Part shown: one piece after another, positions 45,168 to 54,185 of the stretch
How the letters are laid out: each line of letters starts with the position of its first letter
How positions within the stretch are numbered: the stretch's first letter is position 1
Assembly (NCBI GenBank): GCA_900767955.1
Contig: CAAGBC010000038.1
Span: forward strand, 3,001-67,000
Origin: Spirochaetia bacterium
Lineage (GTDB): Bacteria > Spirochaetota > Spirochaetia > Treponematales > Treponemataceae
DNA: 64,000 bases
Reading direction: 5' to 3'
The notes under the pieces: model-generated
Seen by the model: only the letters and a program-made list of their open reading frames with translations
Database searches by the model: none
What the model was told of the DNA's origin: nothing
Made by a program: the position numbers and the translations under genes

Positions 45168-48118
45168 TACTTCTCCTCTACCAATTTCTCGTACATCTTA
45201 AACAATTCTGCGACGATTTCGCTTTCGGTTATGTCTTTTGCAAAACCGTAGGCTTCCATTACTGCACGGTCGTTGGCTTGGTGGGCTTTGCGGAGTTCTA
45301 TTGGCATTGTTAATTCATCGTATAAATCGGCAAGAGAACATTCTGGATATTTTGCTCGGGCGTCGAGAATTGCTTGGGCTGTTTGTTCAATTTTTTTGGC
45401 TTGTTCAGGTGTACATTGAAAATTATTGCCACACGGATTGGAAACGTCTAACGACGTTTCTGTTTTTGGTAAAACCCAAGGAAAGTTGTTGTAGACGGCA
45501 GGCGTATATCGATAACGACTTTCCAACCTACCACAAACTATTCTCATCCAGGCGTTGTGAATACTACTTGCAAGAACTCCAAACATAAAAAGATTTGCAT
45601 CTTTGATAATTTGGAGTAGGTTTGACGCAATTACATCTTTACACATAAAACCAACAGGAATATATTTTCTTTTTTCAGATGAAACTTCAGGCACAACAAG
45701 ATAGTCACTTTCTGGTTGGCGAATTTGTGTAAATAACATTGGTTTATCTGCGTCACGTCTAACGGAAGCAGTTGGGCTTTTACATCTCATTTCTCGAACT
45801 TTTTCAAGTCTTTCCATAATGGGCGAAATCTTGCGATATTCACTAGGACTGATATCTTTGAGCCAAAGGCAATATCGTTTTTTGTTGTTAATAAATTCCT
45901 CAGCGCCCATAAACTGTTTTATGAGTTTTTCCGCAGCAGGATATTTTTTTATAAGTTCATCACGCTCACTTTCTGATAAAATCAGATTCCCGCCATCAGT
46001 CGGCTGACTTCCTTTAGACATTTGAGGATGTGTAGGATTTAAACTTTTTCCTCTATTTTGGATAAATACATTTGGAGCATCAAGAAGATAACCGTTAATA
46101 TTTTTTACAACAATTTCAGTTCCATCAGAATTAAATATCCTTTTTTCATTGGAAAATCGTAGATTTTCCGAATCCGTGTGGCAACTAAACCCAATAATTA
46201 CACAATGCACATGAGCCTTTTGAGTTGATTCGCTATCCCATCTAAAAGTTTTATAAGCAAAATTTATTGAAAGACTGAATTTTTCAAACAAGGGTTTCCA
46301 CATTGTCGCTACACTTTCTCCTTGACAAATCGAATTGGTGGACACGAACGCACATGTTATTTTTGTTTTTTGCATTAAGTCGGCAGCCTTTTTATACCAT
46401 GCACATACATAATCAAGTTTTCCATAATTGCCATCAAAATCTGCATAAACTAAATCCATATCAGCTTGCTGGTTTTTGCTTCTCCACTGGTGTCCCACAA
46501 ACGGTGGATTTCCCATGATGTAATCATACTTAATCTCGTTTCCGTCTACTTCTGTGGCAAAACCTGCAAAAAGTCCGTCGTTGAGTTGTACGTTTTCATC
46601 AATTGGCTTTAGGGTTTCCCAATTCATTCGCAACGCATTGCCTTCCACGATAAAAGCATTTGTAGTCAAAGGCAAAAAGTCTAAGTTCATTCCGATAATT
46701 TTTTCGGTTTCGGTCATCATTTGGCTTTCGGCAATCCATAATGCGGTTTTTGCAACTGTTACGGCAAAATCATTTATTTCGATTCCGTAGAACTGATTGA
46801 TTTTTACTTTTATGAATTCGTCAAAGCCTAAAACTTTTTCGCCATTATTTAGCACAGAAATTACTTTATTTTCCAAGCGACGAATGCTCAAATATGTTTC
46901 TGTTAAAAAGTTTCCGCTTCCACAAGCCGGGTCTAAAAATTTTAGATTTCCAAGTTTTTCTTGAAATGCGTGGAGAGCTTCGATTCTTTGCTTTGGTGAA
47001 AGTTTTTTCCCTTCGACTCCGCTCAGGGAACGAGCTTTACTGCTGGTTGCTGAGCCTGTCAAAGCAATCGCTTCAAATTCGGCTTCTAATTCGTCCATAA
47101 AAAGTGGGTCGATTACTTTGTGAATATTTTCGATTGAAGTGTAGTGCATTCCACAAGTTCGACGAGTTTCTGGGTTCAATGTTGATTCAAAAACTGCTCC
47201 AAAAATTGTTGGACTGATTTCTCGCCAATCAAATGGAGCACAATCATTTACTAGAACATCAACAATTTCTTGGGTAAAGTTTGGAATTTCAATGTCTTCA
47301 GCTGCAAAAAGCCCACCGTTTACATAAGGAAATGGTTTTAAACTTGTGTCGTATTTATCGCGATTTTCAAGTTTTGTGTCTAATCCTTTGAACAAATCAA
47401 TCATGGCTTTTCGCAAATTTGGTAAATTGAAGCTTTTGATGTAATCTTCAAAACTTGTGCGAGTTTCAAAAAGTCCTGCATCTTCTGCGTAAAAACAGAA
47501 AACTAGGCGAACACACAAAATATTCAAACTACGCAAACTGCTTTCATCAGGATTGATGTATTCTTTTATAAGTGCGTCATAAAGTTTTCCAACCAAGATT
47601 CCCGCTTGTAAAGAGATTTCTTCTTCTCGGCGGATATTTTCATTTTTTGTATCAACTAAAAATTGCAAACGATAAAATTCTTTTTCTAGATTTTCAAGCA
47701 AAATGATTTCTGGTTCTGCATGAGGATTGTTCATATCGTGAATATGAATTTCTTTAAAATTGCTTACAACAATCCACCGTGGTTTTAAATCATAAGAAAG
47801 TTCATCTGCATATCGCTTTGCTTGTTGATATGGAGTAAACATTGCTCCATCAGATTGTTCTTGAGGTTTTGTTAAATCAACTTTTGCACCTTTTTGTTCT
47901 ATTAAAACTTTTGTGCTAGAAATATATGCGTCAATAAAATTTGTATGTTTGATTTTTACTGTTTTTTCAAACTCTATATATCGAGATGGATTTTCCACTC
48001 CTAAAACTTCTTGTAAAAGTCCTATCCAATAGCGTTGTGTTTCTTGTTTTTCATCGCCTTTGTCTTGCCAATATTCTGCAAAATCTTTTGCTTGCTGTGT
48101 TTGTTCAATTTGTGTCAT
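45167..48118 (-). CDS. MmeI-like (type IIL) restriction-modification enzyme, single chain
   Basis: 983-aa protein with nuclease, N6-adenine methyltransferase and target-recognition parts. The N-terminal PD-ExK-type site reads FIDAYISSTKVLIEQKGAKVD (D63, E74, K76). Methyltransferase motif I is FLDPACGSGNFLTETYL (about 393-409) and motif IV is YDYIMGNPPFVGHQWRS (about 530-546). The C-terminal recognition region includes RQPESDYLVVPEVSSEKRKY. Three stretches (about 351-371, 645-657 and 887-898) are in-frame copies of palindromic repeats, so the chain is longer than usual for the family. All catalytic motifs are intact. Target sequence unknown. It is first in the island with the RES-like protein. 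Confidence 0.87.
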   Translation of the reverse strand: MTQIEQTQQAKDFAEYWQDKGDEKQETQRYWIGLLQEVLGVENPSRYIEFEKTVKIKHTNFIDAYISSTKVLIEQKGAKVDLTKPQEQSDGAMFTPYQQAKRYADELSYDLKPRWIVVSNFKEIHIHDMNNPHAEPEIILLENLEKEFYRLQFLVDTKNENIRREEEISLQAGILVGKLYDALIKEYINPDESSLRSLNILCVRLVFCFYAEDAGLFETRTSFEDYIKSFNLPNLRKAMIDLFKGLDTKLENRDKYDTSLKPFPYVNGGLFAAEDIEIPNFTQEIVDVLVNDCAPFDWREISPTIFGAVFESTLNPETRRTCGMHYTSIENIHKVIDPLFMDELEAEFEAIALTGSATSSKARSLSGVEGKKLSPKQRIEALHAFQEKLGNLKFLDPACGSGNFLTETYLSIRRLENKVISVLNNGEKVLGFDEFIKVKINQFYGIEINDFAVTVAKTALWIAESQMMTETEKIIGMNLDFLPLTTNAFIVEGNALRMNWETLKPIDENVQLNDGLFAGFATEVDGNEIKYDYIMGNPPFVGHQWRSKNQQADMDLVYADFDGNYGKLDYVCAWYKKAADLMQKTKITCAFVSTNSICQGESVATMWKPLFEKFSLSINFAYKTFRWDSESTQKAHVHCVIIGFSCHTDSENLRFSNEKRIFNSDGTEIVVKNINGYLLDAPNVFIQNRGKSLNPTHPQMSKGSQPTDGGNLILSESERDELIKKYPAAEKLIKQFMGAEEFINNKKRYCLWLKDISPSEYRKISPIMERLEKVREMRCKSPTASVRRDADKPMLFTQIRQPESDYLVVPEVSSEKRKYIPVGFMCKDVIASNLLQIIKDANLFMFGVLASSIHNAWMRIVCGRLESRYRYTPAVYNNFPWVLPKTETSLDVSNPCGNNFQCTPEQAKKIEQTAQAILDARAKYPECSLADLYDELTMPIELRKAHQANDRAVMEAYGFAKDITESEIVAELFKMYEKLVEEK
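45429..45459. repeat. CTAACG element inside the restriction-modification gene (copy 1)
   Basis: CCACACGGATT (45429-45439) is followed by arms AAACGTC/GACGTTT around TAAC (45442-45459). In frame it encodes the ETSLDVSNPCG stretch, between NFPW and the TPEQAKKIEQ helix, where homologues as I recall have only a short linker. Confidence 0.8.
46151..46181. repeat. CTAACG element inside the restriction-modification gene (copy 2, opposite orientation)
   Basis: Arms GGAAAATC/GATTTTCC around GTA (46151-46169), then AATCCGTGTGG (46171-46181). The core is shortened. In frame it encodes CHTDSENLRFS, right after the VIIGF strand. Confidence 0.75.
47008..47067. repeat. Second palindromic repeat in frame in the same gene
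   Basis: It contains CCCTTCGACTCCGCTCAGGG and TTGCTGAGCC...AAGCAA, resembling a repeat motif (CCCTGAGCGGAGTCGAAGGG) that I recall from intergenic DNA of many bacteria. In the gene it encodes ALTGSATSSKARSLSGVEG between the RecB-like/helical part and the methyltransferase motif I. Confidence 0.75.
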
Positions 48119-48192
48119 AAGAATATTATAGCAAGAAATATTGGATTTGTTCAGTGTAATCTTTTTTGCGTTAAGGATTGAAAGGGCTTGTA

Positions 48193-48271
48193 AAATAGAA
48201 AATGCGTTAGGATTTTCTATTTTATGGAGCGATAGCGAAACCCTGTAAAGCCTGACGGCAACTTGTTGCCG
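48193..48271. repeat. CGTTAG element and a second hairpin upstream of the restriction-modification gene
   Basis: A perfect 12-bp stem AAAATAGAAAAT/ATTTTCTATTTT (48193-48204, 48213-48224) encloses GCGTTAGG, with the element's core in the loop. A second hairpin CGGCAAC/GTTGCCG (48256-48262, 48265-48271) follows at once. Confidence 0.8.
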
Positions 48272-48327
48272 GAACGCCCAAATTTAAAAACTTAATTTTA
48301 TTATCACTTTGTTTAACATTTTGTTTA

Positions 48328-48355
48328 TTGAATTTTTACATTTTTCTACTATACT
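48328..48355 (+). promoter_or_regulatory. Promoter of the SGNH hydrolase gene (likely leaderless)
   Basis: TTGAAT (48328-48333), a 16-bp spacer and TATACT (48350-48355). The ATG at 48364 is 8 nt further, with no Shine-Dalgarno sequence. Confidence 0.65.
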
Positions 48356-48363
48356 AAATAATT

Positions 48364-49071
48364 ATGGATAACGGAATTAATAAAATATCTGCTTACGGCG
48401 ATTCTATTTTAAAAGGTGCTGTAACTGGAACTGGTAGCGGTCATTTATTTGACATTATTGAAGAATCTAGTTTAGTAATTGCTTGTAGAAACTTAAATCT
48501 TGAACTAAACAATCAAAGTGTATTTGGAAGCATTGTAACTAAAACTCAACGCCGCTTAAAAAAAGATGTAGAAAAAGGTGTTGTTGGGGATTTGGCAATT
48601 ATTGAATCTGGAGGAAATGACTGCGACTACGATTGGGCAACTATTAGCGAAAATCCAGACCCACAAACTTTGCCTCGTGTGCCTCTTGAAGATTATTTGC
48701 GTATCACTGACGAAATGGTTCAGCTGTTGCGCCAAAATAAAATTACACCTGTGATTATGACAATGCCTCCGCTTGTGGGCGACAGATGGTTTAATCACAT
48801 TAGCAATGGTCACAATTGTGAAAATATTAACAAGTTTGTGAATAATGTTCCTGATAAATTATACAGAAACCATGAATTATACAATTTGAATTTGATGGAA
48901 TATTGTTTTAAGAATAATGTTCAGATTGTGGATATGCGCAAGGCTATGCTTTCTGCTCCTGATTACAGAGATTTAATGTGTCTTGACGGAATTCATCCAA
49001 ATGAAGAAGGCTACAAATATATGGCTACTATTTGGGAACAGGAATTGCCAAAGATTAAAAAAGAATTTTAA
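48364..49071 (+). CDS. SGNH/GDSL-family hydrolase
   Basis: 235 aa, cytoplasmic. Block I is ISAYGDSILKGAV (nucleophile S14). Block III reads IESGGNDCDYDW, and the catalytic Asp/His block is CLDGIHPNEEGYKYM. Such enzymes are esterases, lipases or deacetylases; the substrate cannot be told. A promoter directly upstream and no ribosome site suggest a leaderless message. It stands between the island and the SH3-M48-cyclase cluster, with about 100 nt of A/T-rich sequence after it. Confidence 0.87.
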   Translation: MDNGINKISAYGDSILKGAVTGTGSGHLFDIIEESSLVIACRNLNLELNNQSVFGSIVTKTQRRLKKDVEKGVVGDLAIIESGGNDCDYDWATISENPDPQTLPRVPLEDYLRITDEMVQLLRQNKITPVIMTMPPLVGDRWFNHISNGHNCENINKFVNNVPDKLYRNHELYNLNLMEYCFKNNVQIVDMRKAMLSAPDYRDLMCLDGIHPNEEGYKYMATIWEQELPKIKKEF

Positions 49072-49174
49072 TTTTTCTTTTGATGCGGAATTTTAATTTT
49101 AAATTGTGAAATTAAAATTGTAGAATTAAAGTTGCGGAATAAAAAAAATACTGAGTTAAAAATACGGAACTAAC

Positions 49175-49624
49175 ATGAAAAAGATATTATTTTTTATTGC
49201 CATGATAGCTTGTACTAGTTTTATCTATGCAAAACCTAAAAAAATGTATGTTTCTGCAGAAAAAATCAATCTTAAATCTTCCACTTCGTTTTTTGCAAAA
49301 CAACTAGAATCTTTAGATTACGGTCAGCAAGTTTTGGTTTTAGAAACAAAGGGCAAATGGAGTAAAGTTCAACCTGTAGAAAATGCTGAAATTAGTGGAT
49401 GGATTTCTTCATCATTGCTTTCTAAGCGTAAATTAATTTCTTCTTTTAATAATTTTTCTGCTACAACTGATGAACTTGCACTTGCAGGAAAAGGATTTTC
49501 TTCTTCTGACAACTGGGGAAAAAGCAACGCAAATTACGATGCAGTAAAACAAATCGAAGGACAAATTATTTCCAACGAAGAATTATTAAACTTCATTCAA
49601 GAAGGCGAACTTAAAAATGAATAA
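49175..49624 (+). CDS. Secreted SH3-domain protein, 149 aa
   Basis: A signal peptide (MKKILFFIAMIACTSFIYA) is followed by a bacterial SH3 domain (MYVSAEKINLKSSTSFFAKQ, then GQQVLVLETKGKWSKVQ and SGWISSSLL). Such domains bind peptidoglycan or cell-wall peptides. The C-terminal 50 residues are helical. Its 3' end overlaps the M48 protease gene by 8 nt, so they are co-translated and probably work together in the periplasm. Confidence 0.85.
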   Translation: MKKILFFIAMIACTSFIYAKPKKMYVSAEKINLKSSTSFFAKQLESLDYGQQVLVLETKGKWSKVQPVENAEISGWISSSLLSKRKLISSFNNFSATTDELALAGKGFSSSDNWGKSNANYDAVKQIEGQIISNEELLNFIQEGELKNE

Positions 49625-50543
49625 ATCAAAAACTACTATACCATTTATCATAACTTTGTGTCTTTTACTAAGTTCTTGTTCTAGTATTATGTACATTGCC
49701 AGTGTTACCGCCGAAGTTGCAGGAATGACTGGTGTTATAGACCAAAATGTAGCTCATTCTATTTCAAAAAGCACAGAAAGCATTGGAAGCGCTGCGGAAG
49801 TTATCACTCCAGAATATGAATACATTATCGGAAAACAAGTTGCGGCAAATCTTTTGGGACAATATCAATTATATTCTAACGAAGATGCAACTAAGTATTT
49901 AAATTATATTTGTCAATCAATTGTAATTCATTCAGAAAAACCAAATTTGTACAAAGGCTATTTTGTAGGAATTCTTGATTCTGAAGAAATTAACGCATTT
50001 GCAACTTCGGGAGGGCACATCTTAATAACAAAAGGATTATTAAAATGTGCAGACACAGAAGATGCAATCGCTGCTGTTATTGCTCACGAAATTGCACACA
50101 TACAACTTCAGCATAGTATAAAAGCAATCAAAGCAAGCCGTGCAACAATGGCAACTTTGGCAACGCTTTCTGCAACTGCTGTTACTCTTTCAAACGGTTC
50201 TGAAGATTCTGTGGAATTTACAAAATTTTTAGACAGTTCTGTAAATGAAGCAATTTCTTCTATGGTTGATTCAGGATATTCTGTCTCTCATGAATTTGCT
50301 GCTGACAAAATGGCTCTTGAATTGATGTACAACGCAGGTTATGACACTTCTTGTATGAACGATATGCTTTCTCTTTTGGAAATTAATTCAAAAAATAAAG
50401 TAACTGGATTTGTAAAAACTCATCCAACACCAGAAAAACGCAAAAACAATCTAAAAAAAGAATATCAAAAATATTCAGTTTTTACTCCAAAAGAATGTAG
50501 AACTCAAAGATTCTTGCAAAATAAAGATAATTTAGATATTTAG
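49617..50543 (+). CDS. Lipoprotein M48-family metalloprotease
   Basis: 308 aa. The N-terminus has a lipobox (LLLSSCSS, Cys21). The zinc site is AVIAHEIAHIQLQHS (H157, E158, H161) with the third ligand in SHEFAADKMALELM. Family features such as ALATSGGHILITKGLL (as INAFATSGGHILITKG) are present, as in BepA/YfgC-like envelope proteases that survey outer-membrane assembly. It overlaps the SH3 protein gene by 8 nt and precedes the cyclase gene by 4 nt. It most likely acts on misfolded envelope proteins. Confidence 0.9.
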   Translation: MNKSKTTIPFIITLCLLLSSCSSIMYIASVTAEVAGMTGVIDQNVAHSISKSTESIGSAAEVITPEYEYIIGKQVAANLLGQYQLYSNEDATKYLNYICQSIVIHSEKPNLYKGYFVGILDSEEINAFATSGGHILITKGLLKCADTEDAIAAVIAHEIAHIQLQHSIKAIKASRATMATLATLSATAVTLSNGSEDSVEFTKFLDSSVNEAISSMVDSGYSVSHEFAADKMALELMYNAGYDTSCMNDMLSLLEINSKNKVTGFVKTHPTPEKRKNNLKKEYQKYSVFTPKECRTQRFLQNKDNLDI

Positions 50544-50547
50544 AATT

Positions 50548-52593
50548 ATGAAAAAATTAAATCAAACAATTTACGCAATTATATTTTCAACAATTTCATT
50601 CGCATTGGGAACAATTTTATTCTGTCGCGGAACTTTTAATTTTTTGGAAAACAAAATTTACGACAACAGGATGATTGTTACTTCCCATCTTTCACAACCT
50701 TCCGATGACATTTGTTTTATTGGAATTGACCAAGAAAGTATCAATGTTGCCCTTAAAGAAAAAAACTGGAGTTGGCCATGGCCTCGTTCAGCTTACGGGC
50801 AAATTGTTGATTACATGAACGAAGGAAAAGCCGCAAATGTAATTTTTGATATTTTCTTTACAGAACCGTCTGTTTACGGGGCAGAAGATGATATTGCTTT
50901 TGCAAATTCTTGCAAAAAATACGGAAAAGTTATTCAGACAATGTTCATTAATGATGCTGAAAACGAGTCTGCATTATTTCCTATTCCTCAATTAAAAGAA
51001 ACTGCCGCCATCATCGGAAATATTACTAGCGCAAAAGATAGTGATGATATAATCCGCAAAGCAAGATTTTCCCAATTCCATGAAGAAAAAGAATACCCAA
51101 GTTTAGGACTCACACCAATTTTATTAAATTCTTCAAACCCACAATTGGAATTAAAAAATATTCAAAAAAAAGTTCCTTTGACAAAAGACAACACTGTTCG
51201 CCTAAGATTTAGAGGTGACATAAATAGATATGTACATTACAACGCAATTGACATAATTCAAAGTTGGGAAGATTATCAAAATGGTAAAGAACCTTTAATT
51301 GCCCCTTCAAATTTTGAAAATTGCACTGTGTTCTTTTTGCTGTATGCACCAGGCCTTTATGATATTTGTTCATCTCCAATTTCCAAAGTTTATCCTGGAG
51401 CTGGAATCCACATTACAATGTTAGATAATTACTTGCAAAATGATTTTATAAAGGAAGTTCCTTTGTGGATTAATATTTTGTATTTGTTGATTATGGCAAT
51501 TGCAGGAACTAATTTTATTCTTATTACAAAAAAGCAAGAATCACACACAAAATCAATTTTGCTTTCAATTATAATTACAATCACTATTCCATTGTTAATT
51601 ATTTTTGTGGGATACAGTTTATTCTGTTTTAATATTTTTATACAAATAATTGCGCCTTTATTTTGTTTTGGTTTTTCATTTTTGGAATCAATTTTTTATA
51701 ATTACGCAACAGAAGGAAAACAACGAAGATTTATCAAAACTGCCTTCACACAATATTTAAGTCCATCTGTTATTAATCAACTTTTGCAAAATCCAGAAAA
51801 TTTAAAACTCGGTGGAGAAAGACGCCGCATTTCAATATTTTTTTCTGACATAGAAAATTTCACTTCCATTTCTGAACCGTTACAACCTGAACAATTAACA
51901 GATTTGCTGAACAAATATCTTTCTGAATTAAGTGAAATTATCTTAAAAAACGGTGGAACTATAGATAAATACGAAGGTGACGCAATTATTGCCTTTTGGA
52001 ATGCCCCACTAGACACAGAAAACCACGAACGAAAAGCAATTGAAACTGCAATCGAATGTCAAAAGCGACTAAAGGAACTAAATTCTGAATTTGTAAAAAT
52101 CGCTGGTCGTCCGTTGGCAACAAGAATTGGAATCAACACTGGCGATGCTGTCGTAGGAAATATGGGTTCTTCAAAAAGATTTGATTACACAGCCTTTGGT
52201 GATTCTGTAAATCTTGCTTCCAGACTTGAAGGCCTAAATAAAGACTTTGGAACATACATTCTTTGCACAAAAGAAACAGCCTTATATGCAAAACAACAAG
52301 GTTCTCCTCTTAAATTTAGAAAAATCGCTTACGCAAAAGTATTAGGAAAAGACAAAGCAGTTCCTGTGTATTCTCCAACAACTAAAGAAGATTTTGAAAA
52401 ACAAAAAGAACAAATTATGATTTTTGAAAAAGGCTTAAAATTGTTTATGCAAGGAAATTTCAAGGACGCTAAAGAACTTTTTACTAAAAATCCAAAAGAT
52501 ACACCAAGTATTAAATATTCCCAAAGATGTGATTATTTAATAAAAAATCCCCCTTCACAATGGAAAGGGGAATGGCAATCCTTATCTAAATAA
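50548..52593 (+). CDS. CHASE2-domain adenylate/guanylate cyclase
   Basis: 681 aa. A transmembrane segment at about 8-28 precedes a periplasmic CHASE2 domain (DDICFIGIDQESINVAL, NVIFDIFFTEPSVYG, FFLLYAPGLYD). Two to three membrane helices (about 305-385) follow, then a class III cyclase domain. Metal Asp residues are D434 (FFSDIENFT) and D478 (KYEGDAI), with DYTAFGDSVNLASRLEG further on. The Lys (IDKYEG) and the Asp in FDYTA favour ATP over GTP. A short TPR-like tail ends it. It is last in the SH3-M48-cyclase group, so an envelope stress or wall signal may feed into cAMP. Confidence 0.9.
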   Translation: MKKLNQTIYAIIFSTISFALGTILFCRGTFNFLENKIYDNRMIVTSHLSQPSDDICFIGIDQESINVALKEKNWSWPWPRSAYGQIVDYMNEGKAANVIFDIFFTEPSVYGAEDDIAFANSCKKYGKVIQTMFINDAENESALFPIPQLKETAAIIGNITSAKDSDDIIRKARFSQFHEEKEYPSLGLTPILLNSSNPQLELKNIQKKVPLTKDNTVRLRFRGDINRYVHYNAIDIIQSWEDYQNGKEPLIAPSNFENCTVFFLLYAPGLYDICSSPISKVYPGAGIHITMLDNYLQNDFIKEVPLWINILYLLIMAIAGTNFILITKKQESHTKSILLSIIITITIPLLIIFVGYSLFCFNIFIQIIAPLFCFGFSFLESIFYNYATEGKQRRFIKTAFTQYLSPSVINQLLQNPENLKLGGERRRISIFFSDIENFTSISEPLQPEQLTDLLNKYLSELSEIILKNGGTIDKYEGDAIIAFWNAPLDTENHERKAIETAIECQKRLKELNSEFVKIAGRPLATRIGINTGDAVVGNMGSSKRFDYTAFGDSVNLASRLEGLNKDFGTYILCTKETALYAKQQGSPLKFRKIAYAKVLGKDKAVPVYSPTTKEDFEKQKEQIMIFEKGLKLFMQGNFKDAKELFTKNPKDTPSIKYSQRCDYLIKNPPSQWKGEWQSLSK

Positions 52594-52611
52594 CACTAAA
52601 AATGTTGCAAC

Positions 52612-54063
52612 TTACAGCAAATCGTAACTTTCACCATATTTTACAGTTGTAACATTTTTATAACCATGTTCATTTAGATATTGCTTAAAGAACGCTTGTG
52701 ATTCTGGTTCCCCATGCACAAGGAATATGTTCTTTAATCTGGAAGTATCAATTGCATTAAGCCAATCAGTCATTTCTGTATAATCTGCATGTGCAGAAAA
52801 AGCATTTATCTGTTCAATTTTTGCTTTTACTTGATAATGGTCACCAAGAATATTTACTTCTTTTTCTCCATCACGAATTTTTCGACCTAAAGTATTTTCT
52901 GCCATGTAACCAACAATTAAAATTGTATTTTTTTCATTACTAATTTCATTTGCAAGATGATACAAAATGCGTCCTGCTTCACACATTCCATCGGCACTAA
53001 TTATAATCATTGGGCCTTCTTTTTTGTTCAAAGCCTTTGATTCTTCTACACTTGCAGTAAATGACAAAGCTCCAAAACCAAATGGATTTTTATGATGCTT
53101 TAAAAATGCTTCATTTACAGATGAATCGTAACATTCTGGATGAACTCTAAATACACTTGTTGCATTTGTTGCCATTGGTGAATCAACATAAATAGGAATT
53201 GTAGGAATCTTTTTCTTATCAGTAAGAAGATGCAAGTAATAAACTAATTCCTGAGCCCGTTCAATTGCAAAGGAAGGAATAATGATTTTTCCTTTTTTTG
53301 CAACAGCTTCCCGAACAATGCGTTCCAATTGTTTCATGGCAAAAGCTGAATCTTCGTGTTTTCTGTCTCCGTATGTACTTTCAAGCACAATATAATCTGG
53401 AGCAGGAACATTAATTGCAGGGTCACGAATAATAGGCTTTTTCTTGCGTCCAATATCACCAGTATACAAAATTCTTATTTCATCGTTTCCGTCTGTTGAA
53501 TACATTGGTGCAGACAAACCAGTATGAACACCACGAATTGTTACATTTGCAAAAGCAGACCCCAAAATATGACCTGCATCAAAAAATTCCAACTGAACAT
53601 CTGGGGCAATATACATTTTACGATTATATGACAAGGAAACAATTTGATTTGCAGTTTTTACACAATCATTTTCATCATACAACGGACGCCAATAAAATTT
53701 TTCACCTTTTTTTCTAGCCTGTTTTGCCAAAAATTCTGCATCTCTTGCCTGAATTCTTGCACTATCCATCATAATTAAATTTGCAATATCACGAGTCGCA
53801 GGAGTTGCGTAAATATTTCCGTTGAAGCCTTTTTTTGTCAAAATTGGCAAAAGCCCACAATGGTCGTAATGTCCATGAGTCAAAATTACAGATTCAAGTT
53901 TATCGGCTTCTATATCAAAGTTTCGATTTTTTTCATCAGATATTTTTCTTTTACCCTGAAAAGCACCACAATCAACTAAAAATTTTCGTCCATCTATTTC
54001 AAAAATATGTTTTGAACCAGTAACTTCTTCTGCCGCTCCAAGTGAATACAAAGTAATGCTCAT
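52612..54063 (-). CDS. Metallo-beta-lactamase fold/beta-CASP RNase-like protein
   Basis: 483 aa. The MBL motif is VILTHGHYDHCGLLP (H63, H65, D67, H68), with GHILGSAF (His), LYTGDIGRKKKP (Asp) and, in the beta-CASP part, IIIPSFAIERAQELV, YVDSPMATNAT, IIISADGMCEAGRI and NAFSAHADYTEM. It resembles the bacterial YSH1-type exonuclease family, so an RNA-processing or decay role is likely. No signal peptide. It is monocistronic, convergent with the cyclase gene (18-nt gap). Confidence 0.88.
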   Translation of the reverse strand: MSITLYSLGAAEEVTGSKHIFEIDGRKFLVDCGAFQGKRKISDEKNRNFDIEADKLESVILTHGHYDHCGLLPILTKKGFNGNIYATPATRDIANLIMMDSARIQARDAEFLAKQARKKGEKFYWRPLYDENDCVKTANQIVSLSYNRKMYIAPDVQLEFFDAGHILGSAFANVTIRGVHTGLSAPMYSTDGNDEIRILYTGDIGRKKKPIIRDPAINVPAPDYIVLESTYGDRKHEDSAFAMKQLERIVREAVAKKGKIIIPSFAIERAQELVYYLHLLTDKKKIPTIPIYVDSPMATNATSVFRVHPECYDSSVNEAFLKHHKNPFGFGALSFTASVEESKALNKKEGPMIIISADGMCEAGRILYHLANEISNEKNTILIVGYMAENTLGRKIRDGEKEVNILGDHYQVKAKIEQINAFSAHADYTEMTDWLNAIDTSRLKNIFLVHGEPESQAFFKQYLNEHGYKNVTTVKYGESYDLL

Positions 54064-54185
54064 AAAGTACCTCTGTTATGCAAAAATTATAAAACTTTTA
54101 CTTTTTGAAATAAGGTTTTTATATTTTTCTGTAGTTTTATTATCTCAATTTTAATCCCAAATACTTCATTTCTCAAGAAAAATAT

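Noticed and set aside
45765..45800. A further CTAACG element inside the restriction-modification gene
   Set aside because: CTAACG occurs, but the arms do not pair, the CACACGG flank is absent and the encoded segment (ASVRRDADKPMLF) looks like normal family sequence.
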